From Coriobacteriia bacterium (GTDB lineage: Bacteria > Actinomycetota > Coriobacteriia > Anaerosomatales > Kmv31), in contig JACUUM010000026.1 of the NCBI GenBank assembly GCA_014859305.1, positions 1-35,648 on the forward strand: 35,648 bases of DNA, written 5' to 3'. Made by a program: the position numbers and the translations under genes. Positions 1 through 7,566 of this stretch are shown here, piece by piece. The notes under the pieces were generated by a model. It saw only the letters and a list, made by a program, of their open reading frames with translations, was not told where the DNA came from and did not search any database. How positions within the stretch are numbered: the stretch's first letter is position 1; every line of letters starts with the position of its first letter.

Positions 1-33
1 GACGCCGCGCCGCTCGGAACGACAGCGTCGGGA

Positions 34-55
34 CCCCGGGGAGCACTCCCCGGGG
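34..55 (+). terminator. GC-rich hairpin, probable terminator of an upstream gene
   Basis: A perfect 9-bp stem (CCCCGGGGA / TCCCCGGGG) closes a GCAC tetraloop. No T-run follows, so it may be a weak terminator or RNA-processing structure for a gene lying to the left of the window. Nothing else was recognised between 1 and 137. Confidence 0.45.
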
Positions 56-137
56 CCCGTCGCATCCCGGGCCCGCCCTTCCGCACGGCGGGGCGAAGGC
101 GGCGTGGGTGGCCTTCCCCTCGCCGGGCCGTAGCGTG

Positions 138-143
138 TATCAT
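138..143 (+). promoter_or_regulatory. -10 element ahead of tRNA-Pro
   Basis: TATCAT lies 12 bases before the first base of tRNA-Pro, the usual distance for a tRNA promoter in which the transcript starts a few bases before the mature 5' end. I do not see a convincing -35 hexamer at 16-18 bases upstream, so only the -10 is claimed. Confidence 0.4.
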
Positions 144-155
144 GTATCGGCCCGT

Positions 156-232
156 CGGGATGTGGCTCAGCTTGGTAGAGCGCTGCGTTCGGGACGCAGA
201 GGTCGTGGGTTCAAATCCCGCCATCCCGACCA
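156..232 (+). tRNA. tRNA-Pro(CGG)
   Basis: Full cloverleaf. The acceptor stem CGGGATG (156-162) pairs with CATCCCG (222-228). The anticodon stem CTGCG/CGCAG encloses loop TTCGGGA with anticodon CGG at 190-192, reading CCG. The T-arm has the standard TTCAAAT loop. The discriminator is A229 and CCA is encoded at 230-232. Confidence 0.95.
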
Positions 233-244
233 TCGACACCTCAT

Positions 245-269
245 GCGGCAGGTCCTCAGGGGGCCTGCC
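245..269 (+). terminator. hairpin after tRNA-Pro
   Basis: CGGCAGG and CCTGCCG form a 7-bp stem around an 11-base loop just 3' of tRNA-Pro, followed by the mixed T-rich sequence TTCGTCTTA. It probably ends the tRNA transcript and separates it from the membrane-protein gene that follows. Confidence 0.45.
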
Positions 270-295
270 GTTCGTCTTACCGGGACTTGGACGCG

Positions 296-976
296 ATGCT
301 CGAGCGCGTGCTGCACCTCATAGGGTTCGGACTCTGCCACCAGCTGCCGGAGCGGTCGTTCTTCGGCGGGGGGCTGCAGGCCCCCGTGTGCGCTCGGGAC
401 ACCGGGATGTACCTGGGCTTCACGGTCGCCGCGCTGCTGCTCCTGGCGTTGGGGCGGGACCGGCGCCCCTCGGAGGTCCCCCCCTTGCCTGTGGCGCTGG
501 TCGCGGCCGCCTTCGTCGGAGCGATGGCGTGGGACGGGGTCACCTCCTACGCCGGCCTCAGGGCCACCGACAACGACGTGCGGCTCCTGACCGGGCTGAT
601 GGCCGGTTTCGCCGCCGCGGCCTACGCGGTCCCGTTCGCGAGGCAGGCGCTCTCGCGCCGCCCCGGACGCGAACGGGTCCTCGGCCGGCCAGTAGAGGCC
701 GTCGCCTGGCTGGCGGGCGTCCCCGCCGCGTTCCTGCTGGTCCGCCTGGCTCTTCCGCTCCTCGGCGCGCTCTACCCGGTGCTCGTCGCGCTAGCGGTGC
801 TCTTCGCGTTCACCATGGTCAACCTCGTGGTCGTCGGGGTGTTCAAGCCGTTCGAGGGCTCGGTCGGGCGGCCCGCGGACCTGTCGGCGCCGCTGGCGCT
901 GGCGTTCGCGCTGACGCTCTTCGAGATCGTCGGGAGCGCCGCCCTGCGGCAGGCCCTCGTGCTCACCCTCGGCTGA
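296..976 (+). CDS. DUF2085 family membrane protein
   Basis: A 226-residue integral membrane protein. Near the N-terminus it carries the DUF2085 signature: CHQLPERSFF, then a Gly-rich turn, then CARDTGMYLG. Several hydrophobic stretches follow (roughly residues 38-55, 66-82, 98-115, 135-165 and 195-220), suggesting five or six membrane helices. The biochemical role of DUF2085 is not established; the conserved Cys/His residues hint at metal or redox chemistry, which is inference. I chose the ATG at 296; a TTG three codons upstream (287) is possible, and neither has a strong ribosome binding site. It stands alone behind tRNA-Pro. Confidence 0.75.
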   Translation: MLERVLHLIGFGLCHQLPERSFFGGGLQAPVCARDTGMYLGFTVAALLLLALGRDRRPSEVPPLPVALVAAAFVGAMAWDGVTSYAGLRATDNDVRLLTGLMAGFAAAAYAVPFARQALSRRPGRERVLGRPVEAVAWLAGVPAAFLLVRLALPLLGALYPVLVALAVLFAFTMVNLVVVGVFKPFEGSVGRPADLSAPLALAFALTLFEIVGSAALRQALVLTLG

Positions 977-1000
977 GTCGGCGGCGGCCTTCGAGGCGGG

Positions 1001-1029
1001 GTGACCTGCCGTTGCCGTTGGAGTAGATT
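1001..1029 (+). promoter_or_regulatory. possible promoter for the small protein at 1062
   Basis: GTGACC (1001-1006) and TAGATT (1024-1029) are separated by 17 bases, a moderate match to a housekeeping sigma promoter. It would start transcription about 25 bases before the AAGGGGAG ribosome binding site of the next gene. Confidence 0.35.
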
Positions 1030-1061
1030 AAGGGAGGGCGCCTCGTGGCGAAGGGGAGCGG

Positions 1062-1301
1062 ATGTACACGGAGAAGGACAAGGTCAGGGTCGTCGTCATC
1101 ACGGAGCACTACCGCATCGAAGGAGACATGCACGTGCTCGCCGGCAGCAGGCTCACCGACTCGCTGAACTCCAAGGTCAAGGAGTTCCTCGCGGTCACGG
1201 ACGCGAAGCTGTGGAACGCGCGCGACGGCGAGCTGATGTACGAGACCTCCTACATCGCGATCAACCGGGGAGCGATCGACGCCATCTTCCCCGTCGCGTG
1301 A
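1062..1301 (+). CDS. small conserved protein, DUF6812-like
   Basis: A 79-residue protein with a clear AAGGGGAG ribosome binding site seven bases or fewer from its ATG. It begins with charged residues, then a beta-rich segment (VRVVVITEHYRIEGDMHV), a loop with LTDSLNSK, and a C-terminal segment ending in NRGAIDAIFPVA. No membrane segment or signal peptide is seen. The pattern of 'I-x-G-x-hydrophobic ... LTDxLN ... F..V..A' resembles a small family annotated as DUF6812 in high-GC Gram-positives; this is from memory and no function is known. It is followed tail-to-tail by the lipoprotein on the other strand. Confidence 0.7.
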   Translation: MYTEKDKVRVVVITEHYRIEGDMHVLAGSRLTDSLNSKVKEFLAVTDAKLWNARDGELMYETSYIAINRGAIDAIFPVA

Positions 1302-1314
1302 GGCGACGCCTCCC

Positions 1315-1770
1315 TCAGTCCCCCGTGGCCGAGGAGACGACGCCGCCGCTCGCCCGGTCCAGCACCCACACGCGGCGTGACGTGAGCGCGCCCTCCCGTC
1401 CTCCCCAAGCCTCGACCAGGATCCAGGCTTCGCTGCCATCCACCATGGCGGCTTCCGCCAGCACGGGGACGGAGCGCGTGTCGAAGGGGAAGGCGGATGT
1501 GATGAGGTCGGCGAGAGCTGAGGCGCTGGCGTCGATGGATCGAAGGGCCGCGAGAGCGGCTTGCCGCGCTTCGGGGACCTCGTCCGCCGAGAGGGCGCGA
1601 GCGGCGCCGGTGTCGGCGGCTTCCATGCGGCGCAACGCTTCCTCCATGGTGTAGGTCCCCCCGTCGGGAATGTACCGGATACGGGGATCCGCCCTGCAGG
1701 CGGTCAACAGGAGCGGCGCCAGGACCGCGACGGCGGCGAGGGCACGGAGGCGCGTGGCGCAGCGGTGCAC
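1315..1770 (-). CDS. predicted lipoprotein of unknown function
   Basis: A 151-residue minus-strand protein with a classic lipoprotein signal: basic start (VHRCATRLR), hydrophobic core, and lipobox LLTAC with Cys25 as the predicted lipidated residue. The mature part holds a helical segment rich in Ala/Glu (residues about 40-95) and a C-terminal beta region that looks like a compact substrate- or cofactor-reading domain (AWILVEAWGG ... RVWVLDRASG). I place the start at the GTG at 1770 because GGAGG sits five bases before it; a GTG four codons upstream (1782) is the alternative. It is transcribed divergently from the SAM hydrolase gene. I do not recognise the family. Confidence 0.7.
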   Translation of the reverse strand: MHRCATRLRALAAVAVLAPLLLTACRADPRIRYIPDGGTYTMEEALRRMEAADTGAARALSADEVPEARQAALAALRSIDASASALADLITSAFPFDTRSVPVLAEAAMVDGSEAWILVEAWGGREGALTSRRVWVLDRASGGVVSSATGD

Positions 1771-1884
1771 GTGGTCCTCCACGAACGGCGGGGCCGATAC
1801 TACGACGGCGGCGACTACTCGTAGGCAAGGATACCAGCCGTCGGCGATGCACGGGAGGCGACGCGAGGAGAGGCGGAGCGAGCG

Positions 1885-2691
1885 GTGCAACCCCTGGTGT
1901 GCTTCGTGTCCGATTTCGGATTGGGCGACACGTGGGTCGGCGTGTGCCACGCGGTCGTCCACAAGGCGTGCCCTCACGCTCGGATGGTGGACCTCGACCA
2001 CCAGGTTCCGCCCTTCGACGTCCGCAAGGGCTCCGTCGTGGCCGCCTCGGGCGTGTGGCAGCTGCCCGAGGCCATCCACCTCGTGGTCGTGGACCCCGGC
2101 GTGGGCGGCGAGCGGCGGGACCTGTGCATGGTGTGCGAGGGTGGGACGCGCCTCGTAGGACCGGACAACGGAGTGCTGATGCCCGCCGCGAGGCGGGCCG
2201 GGGGCGTGAAGGCCGCGTATGCCGTCGACCCGGAGCGCATCGACTTCAAGCAGCCGCTCGCGACGTTCCACGCCCGCGACGTGCTGGCGCCGACCGCGGC
2301 CGCCCTGGCCTGCGGCGTCGAGCCGGCCTCCCTGGGGGCGCCCGTCGATCCGGCGGATCTGGCCCCCGCGCCGTTCGAGCCCAGCAGGATCGAGAACGGC
2401 ACCGTCGTGGCCGAGGTGCTCGACATCGACCGCTTCGGGTCGATCAGGATCGGCATCGCCGAGGAGGAGCTCGCCGGCTACGGCCTCGTCTCGGATCGGG
2501 TGACCCTCGGGATCGGGCACCTCTCCGTCGAGGTGCCGTTGCGGAGGACGTTCAGCGACGTGGAGAGCGGTGAGCCCGTCGCGCTGGTGGATTCCTCGGG
2601 ATGGTTGACGCTGGCGCTGAACCGGGCGAGCGCGGGCGAGAGGTACGGCGTGGAACCCGGGGGCGTCGTACGCGTGAGCCCGCACCACTGA
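1885..2691 (+). CDS. S-adenosyl-L-methionine hydrolase (DUF62, adenosine-forming)
   Basis: A 268-residue member of the SAM hydroxide adenosyltransferase family, related to fluorinase/chlorinase. These enzymes use water to split SAM into adenosine and methionine. Visible family motifs in order: SDFG (residues 9-12), HQVPPFDV, VVDPGVGG, GPDNG and TFHARD, the last holding the conserved His and Arg of the Asp-Arg-His triad. The C-terminal beta domain (GTVVAEVLDIDRFG) is intact. The start is GTG at 1885, with GAGGAGAGG about 10 bases upstream. It is followed closely by the OB/HD nuclease and MTA phosphorylase genes, which suggests linked SAM/adenosyl salvage. Halogenase activity is unlikely; the family at large is hydrolytic. 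Confidence 0.88.
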   Translation: MQPLVCFVSDFGLGDTWVGVCHAVVHKACPHARMVDLDHQVPPFDVRKGSVVAASGVWQLPEAIHLVVVDPGVGGERRDLCMVCEGGTRLVGPDNGVLMPAARRAGGVKAAYAVDPERIDFKQPLATFHARDVLAPTAAALACGVEPASLGAPVDPADLAPAPFEPSRIENGTVVAEVLDIDRFGSIRIGIAEEELAGYGLVSDRVTLGIGHLSVEVPLRRTFSDVESGEPVALVDSSGWLTLALNRASAGERYGVEPGGVVRVSPHH

Positions 2692-2778
2692 GCGAGCGGC
2701 GCGGCTTCCCCGTGCCGGTGTCACAGCGGCCGGTTACGCTCCGATCGTCAAGTTCCGAGGAGCGGAAGGGGCCGAGGG

Positions 2779-3747
2779 GTGAAGCGGCAGTACGTGACGG
2801 ATCTCGCCGAGGGCGTCCGGGTCGACAGCGAGTTCGTGCTGAGCAGCAAGGAGTTCAGACTCGCGCGCAGCGGAGAGGGCTATCTGGTCGTAGAACTCGG
2901 GGATCGCTCGGGCAGCGTGCCCGGGGTGCTCTTCAGGCCCGACCGCCTCGCGTGCGAGATCGCCGCGGGAACGGTGGCGACCGTGCGTGGCGTGCTCACG
3001 ACGTACCGCGGGCAGCCCCGCGTCTCGATCGAGACCCTCGCCCCGGCCGGGCGGTACCGGCGTGAGGACATGGTGCCGGGCGGCACCCGCGACAGGCGCG
3101 AGCTGCTCGCGGAGTTCAAGCGTCTGGTAGCCGCGATCGAGGCGCCCGCGCCCGCGGCGCTCGCCCGCGCCGTCTTCTCGGACAAGGCGTTCCTCGCCGC
3201 GTTCCTCGCGTCCCCGTCCTCGGCCGCCGAGGACCATCCCTACGTCGGGGGGCTGCTGGAGCATACCGTCGGCGTCGGCCGCGCGTGCGCCGCGCTGGGC
3301 AGGGCCCACCCCGAGGTCGACCCGGACCTGCTCCTGGCCGCGGCGCTCCTCCACGACGTGGGGAAGGTGGACGCGCTCGCCTGCGACACGGCCATCAGGG
3401 GGACGGACGAGGGCCGACTGCTGGGGCACGTGGCGCTGGGCCATGCCCGCGTCGCCGCCGCATCTGCCGCGTCCGCCCCGTCCCTCCCGGCGGCCGTCCT
3501 GGGGCGGCTGACCCATGCGGTCCTCGCTCACCACGACGGGGCGGGCGGGTCCGGTGTGGAGCCGGTGACGCTCGAAGCGCTGCTCCTGAGGGAGGCGGAC
3601 CGCACCGACCGCGCCTGTTCGCGGTTCCTCCTCTCGACGCTGCCCGCGGCCCGAGCGGAGGAGGACTGGACGCCCTCCCGCCCGGGGGAGCGGCGCTCGC
3701 TCAGCGTACCCGGCCCCCCAGGCCCCGGCGCGGCGTCGCGGGCGTGA
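2779..3747 (+). CDS. YhaM-like OB-fold/HD-domain 3'-5' exoribonuclease
   Basis: A 322-residue protein close in length to Bacillus YhaM (about 314). Residues 1-95 look like an OB-fold nucleic-acid-binding domain (LVVELGDRSGSVPGVLF). Residues 150-300 form an HD phosphohydrolase domain with the first His in GLLEHT, the HD pair in LLHDVGK and the downstream His pair in AVLAHHDG. YhaM trims RNA and single-stranded DNA from the 3' end, using a divalent metal. The last 30 or so residues are Pro/Gly-rich and probably disordered. The start is GTG at 2779 after a purine-rich stretch (GGAAGGGG). A general HD nucleotidase is possible, but the OB-HD architecture favours YhaM. Confidence 0.82.
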   Translation: MKRQYVTDLAEGVRVDSEFVLSSKEFRLARSGEGYLVVELGDRSGSVPGVLFRPDRLACEIAAGTVATVRGVLTTYRGQPRVSIETLAPAGRYRREDMVPGGTRDRRELLAEFKRLVAAIEAPAPAALARAVFSDKAFLAAFLASPSSAAEDHPYVGGLLEHTVGVGRACAALGRAHPEVDPDLLLAAALLHDVGKVDALACDTAIRGTDEGRLLGHVALGHARVAAASAASAPSLPAAVLGRLTHAVLAHHDGAGGSGVEPVTLEALLLREADRTDRACSRFLLSTLPAARAEEDWTPSRPGERRSLSVPGPPGPGAASRA

Positions 3748-3832
3748 GGCCGGCGCGGCGGCGGTCGCGGGTGCGGGGCGGGGATGCACTACAATGGTCG
3801 GCGACCTGAGGGCGAGCGGGAAGGGACGCAGG

Positions 3833-4627
3833 ATGGACCAGCGCAACGCGGAGATCGGCGTGTTCGGAGGCAGCGGCCTCTACGCGCTGCTCGAGGGTGC
3901 CGAGGAGGTCAAGGTCGAGACACCGTACGGGGCGCCGTCGTCGACAGTGACGGTCGGCGAGGTCGGCGGACGCCGCGTGGCCTTCCTTCCGCGGCATGGC
4001 AAGGACCACACGCTTCCTCCGCACATGATCGATTACCGCGCCAACGTCTGGGCGATGAAGTCGATGGGCGTCACGAGGATCATCGGTCCGAACGCGGCCG
4101 GTTCCCTGCAGCCGCACGTGAAGCCGGGCGAGTTCGTCGTGTGCGACCAGTTCGTCGACCGTACGTGCGGGCGCAAGGACACCTTCTACGACGGCCCCGT
4201 CACCACGCACGTCTCCTCGGCCGACCCCTACTGCCCCACGATGCGGCAGGTGGCCATCGAGAAGGCGGCCGGGCTCGGGATCACCGCCCACCCTCGGGGC
4301 ACCGTCGTGGTCGTCCAAGGACCCCGCTTCTCCACCCGGGCGGAGTCACGCTGGTACTCCTCACAGGGGTGGGAGGTCATCAACATGACGCAGTACCCGG
4401 AGTGCTACCTCGCGCGCGAACTCGAGATGTGCTACGTGAACATCTCACTGATCACGGATCACGATGTGGGAGTCGAGGGAGCGGCGCCGGTGAGCAATGA
4501 TGAGGTCGTTCGGGTATTCAACGAGAACAACGAGAGAGTGCGCGAGCTCATCTACGCCATGATCCCGGCGCTCCCCGACGTGCGAGACTGCCCGTGCGCC
4601 CACGCTCTCGAGGGCGCGAGGTTCTAG
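3833..4627 (+). CDS. mtnP: S-methyl-5'-thioadenosine phosphorylase
   Basis: A 264-residue purine nucleoside phosphorylase-fold enzyme of the MTAP type, which phosphorolyses methylthioadenosine from polyamine or SAM metabolism to adenine and methylthioribose-1-phosphate. Visible: phosphate-binding GGSGLY near the N-terminus, PRHGKDHTLPPH, RANVWAMKSMGVTRII, the INMTQYPE segment that contacts the ribose, and the TDHDVG segment carrying the base-binding Asp residues. I chose the ATG at 3833, which has AAGGGA six bases upstream, rather than an in-frame ATG at 3794. A -10-like TACAAT lies at 3790-3795. Some relatives act on methylthioinosine or guanosine, so the exact substrate is not certain. Confidence 0.88.
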   Translation: MDQRNAEIGVFGGSGLYALLEGAEEVKVETPYGAPSSTVTVGEVGGRRVAFLPRHGKDHTLPPHMIDYRANVWAMKSMGVTRIIGPNAAGSLQPHVKPGEFVVCDQFVDRTCGRKDTFYDGPVTTHVSSADPYCPTMRQVAIEKAAGLGITAHPRGTVVVVQGPRFSTRAESRWYSSQGWEVINMTQYPECYLARELEMCYVNISLITDHDVGVEGAAPVSNDEVVRVFNENNERVRELIYAMIPALPDVRDCPCAHALEGARF

Positions 4628-4665
4628 GGCGGCGCGCTTCGGGCATCCGGGGGCGAGGAGGACGG

Positions 4666-5796
4666 ATGTTCAACCTGCCTTCCATCCGCATCGGGAGCTT
4701 CTTCGGGATCCCGGTGGAAGTGAACGCGACGTGGTTCGCGATCTTCTTCCTGTTCGCATTCCTGCTCGGCTTCACCTACTTCCCGGAGCAGTTCCCCGGG
4801 CAGCCGCTGTGGGTGGACATCGCGCGAGGCGTCCTGACGGCCGTGCTCTTCTTCGCGTCCGTGGTCGTGCACGAGCTCTCGCACTCGCTGGTCGCCCGGG
4901 CCGGAGGGGTGCGGATCTCCCGCATCACGCTGTTCATCTTCGGCGGGGTCGCCCAGATGGAGGAGGAGCCCAAGACGCCCGGGCGTGAGGCGCTCATGGC
5001 GTTCGCCGGTCCCGGGATGAGCCTGCTGCTCTCGGCCGTCTTCTTCCTCGCCTACGTCCTGTCGGCCAACGCGGGAGCTCCGGACCTCGTATGGGCTCCC
5101 CTGCAGTATCTCGCGATCATCAACCTCGCCGTCGCGGTGTTCAACCTCATGCCCGGGTTCCCTCTGGACGGGGGACGCGTGTTGCGAGCGGCCGTGTGGG
5201 GGGTGACGGGGGACCTGCTCAAGTCCACGCGGTGGGCGAGCAGGGCCGGCCAGTTCATCGGCTACTCGCTGGTCACGCTCGCTGTGGTGGCGTACGTCTT
5301 CTTCCAGTCGCTCGACTTCCTGTGGATAGGCCTGGTCGGCTGGTTCATCGCCAGCATCGCCGGGAACGCGTACCGGCAGCAGCTCATCCGTTCGCGTCTC
5401 GCCGACGTGACGGTGGGCGGCGTGATGTCGCCGGAGCCCGTCGTCGTCCCGGCCGGCATCACTCTCGAGCGACTGGCGCACGACTACTTCCTGGGCCAGC
5501 GCCACAGCCGGTACCCCGTCCGCGACGACGGGCAGGTGGTGGGTCTCATCACGCTGGCCGAGGCGAAGACCGTGCCTCGGGAGCAGTGGGGCGACGTGCT
5601 CGTCAAGGACGTCGCCGACCTGGATCTCGGGAGACTCACGGTGCGCCGGAACCAGCCGCTGGACGAGGTGCTCGAGCGGCTCGGTCCGGAGGAGCCGGGC
5701 GCCTTGCTGGTCGTGGAGGACGGCGCGCTCACCGGTATCGTCACGCGCTCGGACGTGATCCGCCAGTTGCGGGTCCAGGACGCTCTCGCGCGTTAG
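4666..5796 (+). CDS. site-2 protease (M50B zinc metalloprotease) with CBS domains
   Basis: A 376-residue membrane protease of the SpoIVFB/Rip3 type, which cleaves substrates inside the membrane. The zinc-binding HELSH is at residues 69-73 within a membrane helix, and the third ligand motif is FPLDGGR at 165-171. Other hydrophobic helices lie near 20-38, 110-135, 145-163 and 197-232. Residues 247-370 are a pair of CBS modules (VGGVMSPEPVVV ... GIVTRSDVIR), likely to sense adenine nucleotides or energy state. The start is ATG at 4666, with GAGGAGG four bases upstream. It follows mtnP by 38 bases. The natural substrate, probably an anti-sigma factor or membrane regulator, cannot be told from the sequence. 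Confidence 0.9.
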   Translation: MFNLPSIRIGSFFGIPVEVNATWFAIFFLFAFLLGFTYFPEQFPGQPLWVDIARGVLTAVLFFASVVVHELSHSLVARAGGVRISRITLFIFGGVAQMEEEPKTPGREALMAFAGPGMSLLLSAVFFLAYVLSANAGAPDLVWAPLQYLAIINLAVAVFNLMPGFPLDGGRVLRAAVWGVTGDLLKSTRWASRAGQFIGYSLVTLAVVAYVFFQSLDFLWIGLVGWFIASIAGNAYRQQLIRSRLADVTVGGVMSPEPVVVPAGITLERLAHDYFLGQRHSRYPVRDDGQVVGLITLAEAKTVPREQWGDVLVKDVADLDLGRLTVRRNQPLDEVLERLGPEEPGALLVVEDGALTGIVTRSDVIRQLRVQDALAR

Positions 5797-5854
5797 AGCG
5801 CCCTGCGCCCGAACACGCCCCGCCCGTCGGCGCGGAGCCGGTCGCGCCGATGCC

Positions 5855-5883
5855 TTGTCGCACTTTGTAACAGTAGTTACTAT
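5855..5883 (+). promoter_or_regulatory. rex promoter with overlapping Rex-type operator
   Basis: TTGTCG (5855-5860) and TACTAT (5878-5883) are separated by exactly 17 bases. Inside lies the palindrome GTAAC-AGTA-GTTAC (5867-5880). Extended to 18 bases (TTGTAACAGTAGTTACTA, 5865-5882), it has the layout of Rex boxes (TTGTNAN-N4-NTNACAA), with one half imperfect. It covers the spacer and the -10 element, so a bound repressor would block RNA polymerase. Direct autoregulation of rex by NADH/NAD+ is the natural inference. Confidence 0.6.
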
Positions 5884-5931
5884 GGGTGTGCTCCTTTCGA
5901 CGCGCGGCGCGGCGCCCGACCTCTTGGACCT

Positions 5932-6630
5932 ATGGACGAGCAGGTGAAGGAACGCATACCGGAGGGCGTGATCGAACGCCTGCCCGTCTACCTCGGCGTG
6001 CTCATCCAGCTCCGCCAGGAGGGGAACGCCACCGTCTCCTCGGCGCGTCTGGGCGAGCTCACGGACATCAACCCGGCACAGATCAGACGGGACCTCACCC
6101 ACTTCGGATCGTTCGGCAAGCGAGGGGTGGGCTACGATGTGGTCTCGCTGATCGACCGGATCCAGCGGATCCTCGGATCGGACCACGTCCACCGGCTGGT
6201 GCTCGTGGGCGCCGGGAACCTGGGGTCGGCGATCGCCTCCTACAACGGACTGCGAAAGCACGGCTTCATCGTCTCGGCGGTGTTCGACAACGATGCGGAC
6301 AAGATCGGCAAGCGGATCGGCGAGATGATAGTGCAGCCGATCGAGGAGCTTCCGAGGTACGCCGCGGACCAGGCGACGCGCATCGGGGTGCTCGCGGTGC
6401 CGCCGGAGTCAGCGCAGGTCGCAGCGGATATGCTCTGCCAAGCGGGAGTGCGTGTCATACTGAACTACTCTCCGACGATGGTGCGCGTTCCGCCGGAAGT
6501 CACCCTGCACAACACCGACCCGGTGCGGGAGTTGCTCCACACCCTGTACTACCTGTCGCGCACCGACCGCGTACGGCCCCCGCGCAACGGTCCGGGGAGC
6601 AACGGCGGCGTGGCGAGGCGAGGTCGATGA
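5932..6630 (+). CDS. rex: redox-sensing transcriptional repressor Rex
   Basis: A 232-residue Rex protein, which represses respiratory and fermentative genes until NADH rises. The N-terminal winged helix carries the family's DNA-recognition segment (INPAQIRRDLTHFG, then SFGKRGVGYDV). A Rossmann domain follows with the NADH-binding GAGNLGSA and the acidic DNDADKIG turn, and the C-terminal swapped helix includes VRELLHTLYYLS. The tail after residue 215 is basic, Gly/Pro-rich and probably disordered. The start is the ATG at 5932; its ribosome binding site is poor, and an in-frame GTG at 5944 is a weaker choice. tatA follows after 76 bases. Confidence 0.95.
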   Translation: MDEQVKERIPEGVIERLPVYLGVLIQLRQEGNATVSSARLGELTDINPAQIRRDLTHFGSFGKRGVGYDVVSLIDRIQRILGSDHVHRLVLVGAGNLGSAIASYNGLRKHGFIVSAVFDNDADKIGKRIGEMIVQPIEELPRYAADQATRIGVLAVPPESAQVAADMLCQAGVRVILNYSPTMVRVPPEVTLHNTDPVRELLHTLYYLSRTDRVRPPRNGPGSNGGVARRGR

Positions 6631-6706
6631 TGGTACCCTACCCCACGGTCGAGACCGCCGGGGGCGCGAGCCGGCGTGAGAGTCTTCGAAAGCAAGGAGG
6701 CGTGTG

Positions 6707-6940
6707 ATGAGGATCTTCGGGATGGGCCCGATGGAGATCGCACTCATAGTAGGTGTGATCCTGCTCCTGTTCGGCCCCAAGCAGCTCCCCAAGCTCGCCA
6801 AGTCGCTCGGCAAGAGCGCCAAGGCGTTGCGCGAGGGGATGGAAGGCAAGCTCGAGGACGACGACGATGGGGAACTCGAGTCCCAGTCGGCCACGGCGAA
6901 GAAGGCGGCCGCTGCCTCGGCCGCCGACGACGAGGAGTAG
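6707..6940 (+). CDS. tatA: Sec-independent translocase protein TatA/E
   Basis: A 77-residue twin-arginine translocation pore subunit. It has a short N-terminal membrane helix (MEIALIVGVILLLFG), the hinge and FGPKQLPKLAKSLGKS amphipathic helix typical of TatA, and a highly charged, disordered Asp/Glu/Ala-rich tail. TatA oligomers form the channel through which folded proteins are exported. AAGGAGG (6694-6700) is six bases before the ATG; an overlapping GTG one codon earlier is also possible. No tatC is in the window, so it must lie elsewhere. It probably shares the transcript of rex. Confidence 0.9.
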   Translation: MRIFGMGPMEIALIVGVILLLFGPKQLPKLAKSLGKSAKALREGMEGKLEDDDDGELESQSATAKKAAAASAADDEE

Positions 6941-6956
6941 CGCCTTCCGGAGGCGC
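6940..6956 (+). terminator. short hairpin after tatA
   Basis: GCGCCT-TCCGG-AGGCGC forms a 6-bp stem that starts on the last base of the tatA stop codon and is followed by TTGT. It is probably a modest terminator separating rex-tatA from the greA promoter that begins at the next base. Confidence 0.5.
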
Positions 6957-6984
6957 TTGTCGCGGCGAGTTCTTCGGTTATACT
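6957..6984 (+). promoter_or_regulatory. greA promoter
   Basis: TTGTCG (6957-6962) and TATACT (6979-6984) are separated by 16 bases, a good housekeeping-sigma match. Transcription would start near 6991, leaving about a 100-base leader before greA. Confidence 0.65.
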
Positions 6985-7089
6985 GTCACCCGTTCTCGGA
7001 CCGGCGTACCGCCGCGCCCGTCACGCGTGCAGCAGCACGCACCCCCGGCCGCGCTGTGACGCCCTGATGGCCTTTGGAGCAGTTCACGT

Positions 7090-7563
7090 ATGCACAAGGA
7101 AGTAGCCCTCACGGCCGAAGGACAGACCCGCCTCGAGGAGGAGCTGCACTACCTCGAGACCGTCAGGCGACGGGAGGTCGGCGAGCGGATCAAGGAGGCC
7201 AAGGAGTTCGGCGACATAGCGGAGAACTCCGAGTACGACGACGCGAAGAACGAGCAGGCGTGGGTCGAGAGCCGCATCGCCGAGATCAACCAGATCCTCG
7301 CGCACGCCACGATCATCGACAAGCCCAAGAAGAGCGACAAGGTGACGCTGGGCTGCAAGGTCCGGCTCCAGGACACGGAGACGGGCGACGAGCACGTCTA
7401 CCAGCTCGTGGGCTCCGCCGAGGCCGACCCCACCCACGACAAGATATCGAACGAGTCCCCGGTCGGACAGGCGATCGTCGGCGCCAAGAAGGGCCAGACC
7501 GTGAAGGTGGCCACGCCGTCGGGCCGGGTGCTGGAGTACGCGGTCCTGTCCATCACCCGCTAG
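7090..7563 (+). CDS. greA: transcription elongation factor GreA
   Basis: A 157-residue GreA of normal length. It rescues backtracked RNA polymerase by inserting its coiled coil into the secondary channel and stimulating transcript cleavage. The N-terminal coiled coil (residues 8-75) contains the acidic tip in FGDIAENSEYDDAK, with the Asp and Glu that position the catalytic Mg2+. The C-terminal FKBP-like domain runs from about residue 80 (VTLGCKVRLQDTETG) to the end, with the conserved SNESPVGQAIVGAKKG. GGAG lies about 11 bases upstream of the ATG. lysS begins four bases after the stop, so the two are cotranscribed. Confidence 0.95.
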   Translation: MHKEVALTAEGQTRLEEELHYLETVRRREVGERIKEAKEFGDIAENSEYDDAKNEQAWVESRIAEINQILAHATIIDKPKKSDKVTLGCKVRLQDTETGDEHVYQLVGSAEADPTHDKISNESPVGQAIVGAKKGQTVKVATPSGRVLEYAVLSITR

Positions 7564-7566
7564 CCC

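Noticed and set aside
142-1026. A 294-codon + frame overlapping tRNA-Pro and the DUF2085 gene
   Set aside because: It runs through the tRNA and is Arg/Gly/Ala-rich, the usual product of an off-frame reading in GC-rich DNA.
4624-6261. A 545-codon minus-strand frame across the site-2 protease and rex
   Set aside because: It crosses two well-supported genes and the intergenic promoter and has no domain-like segments.
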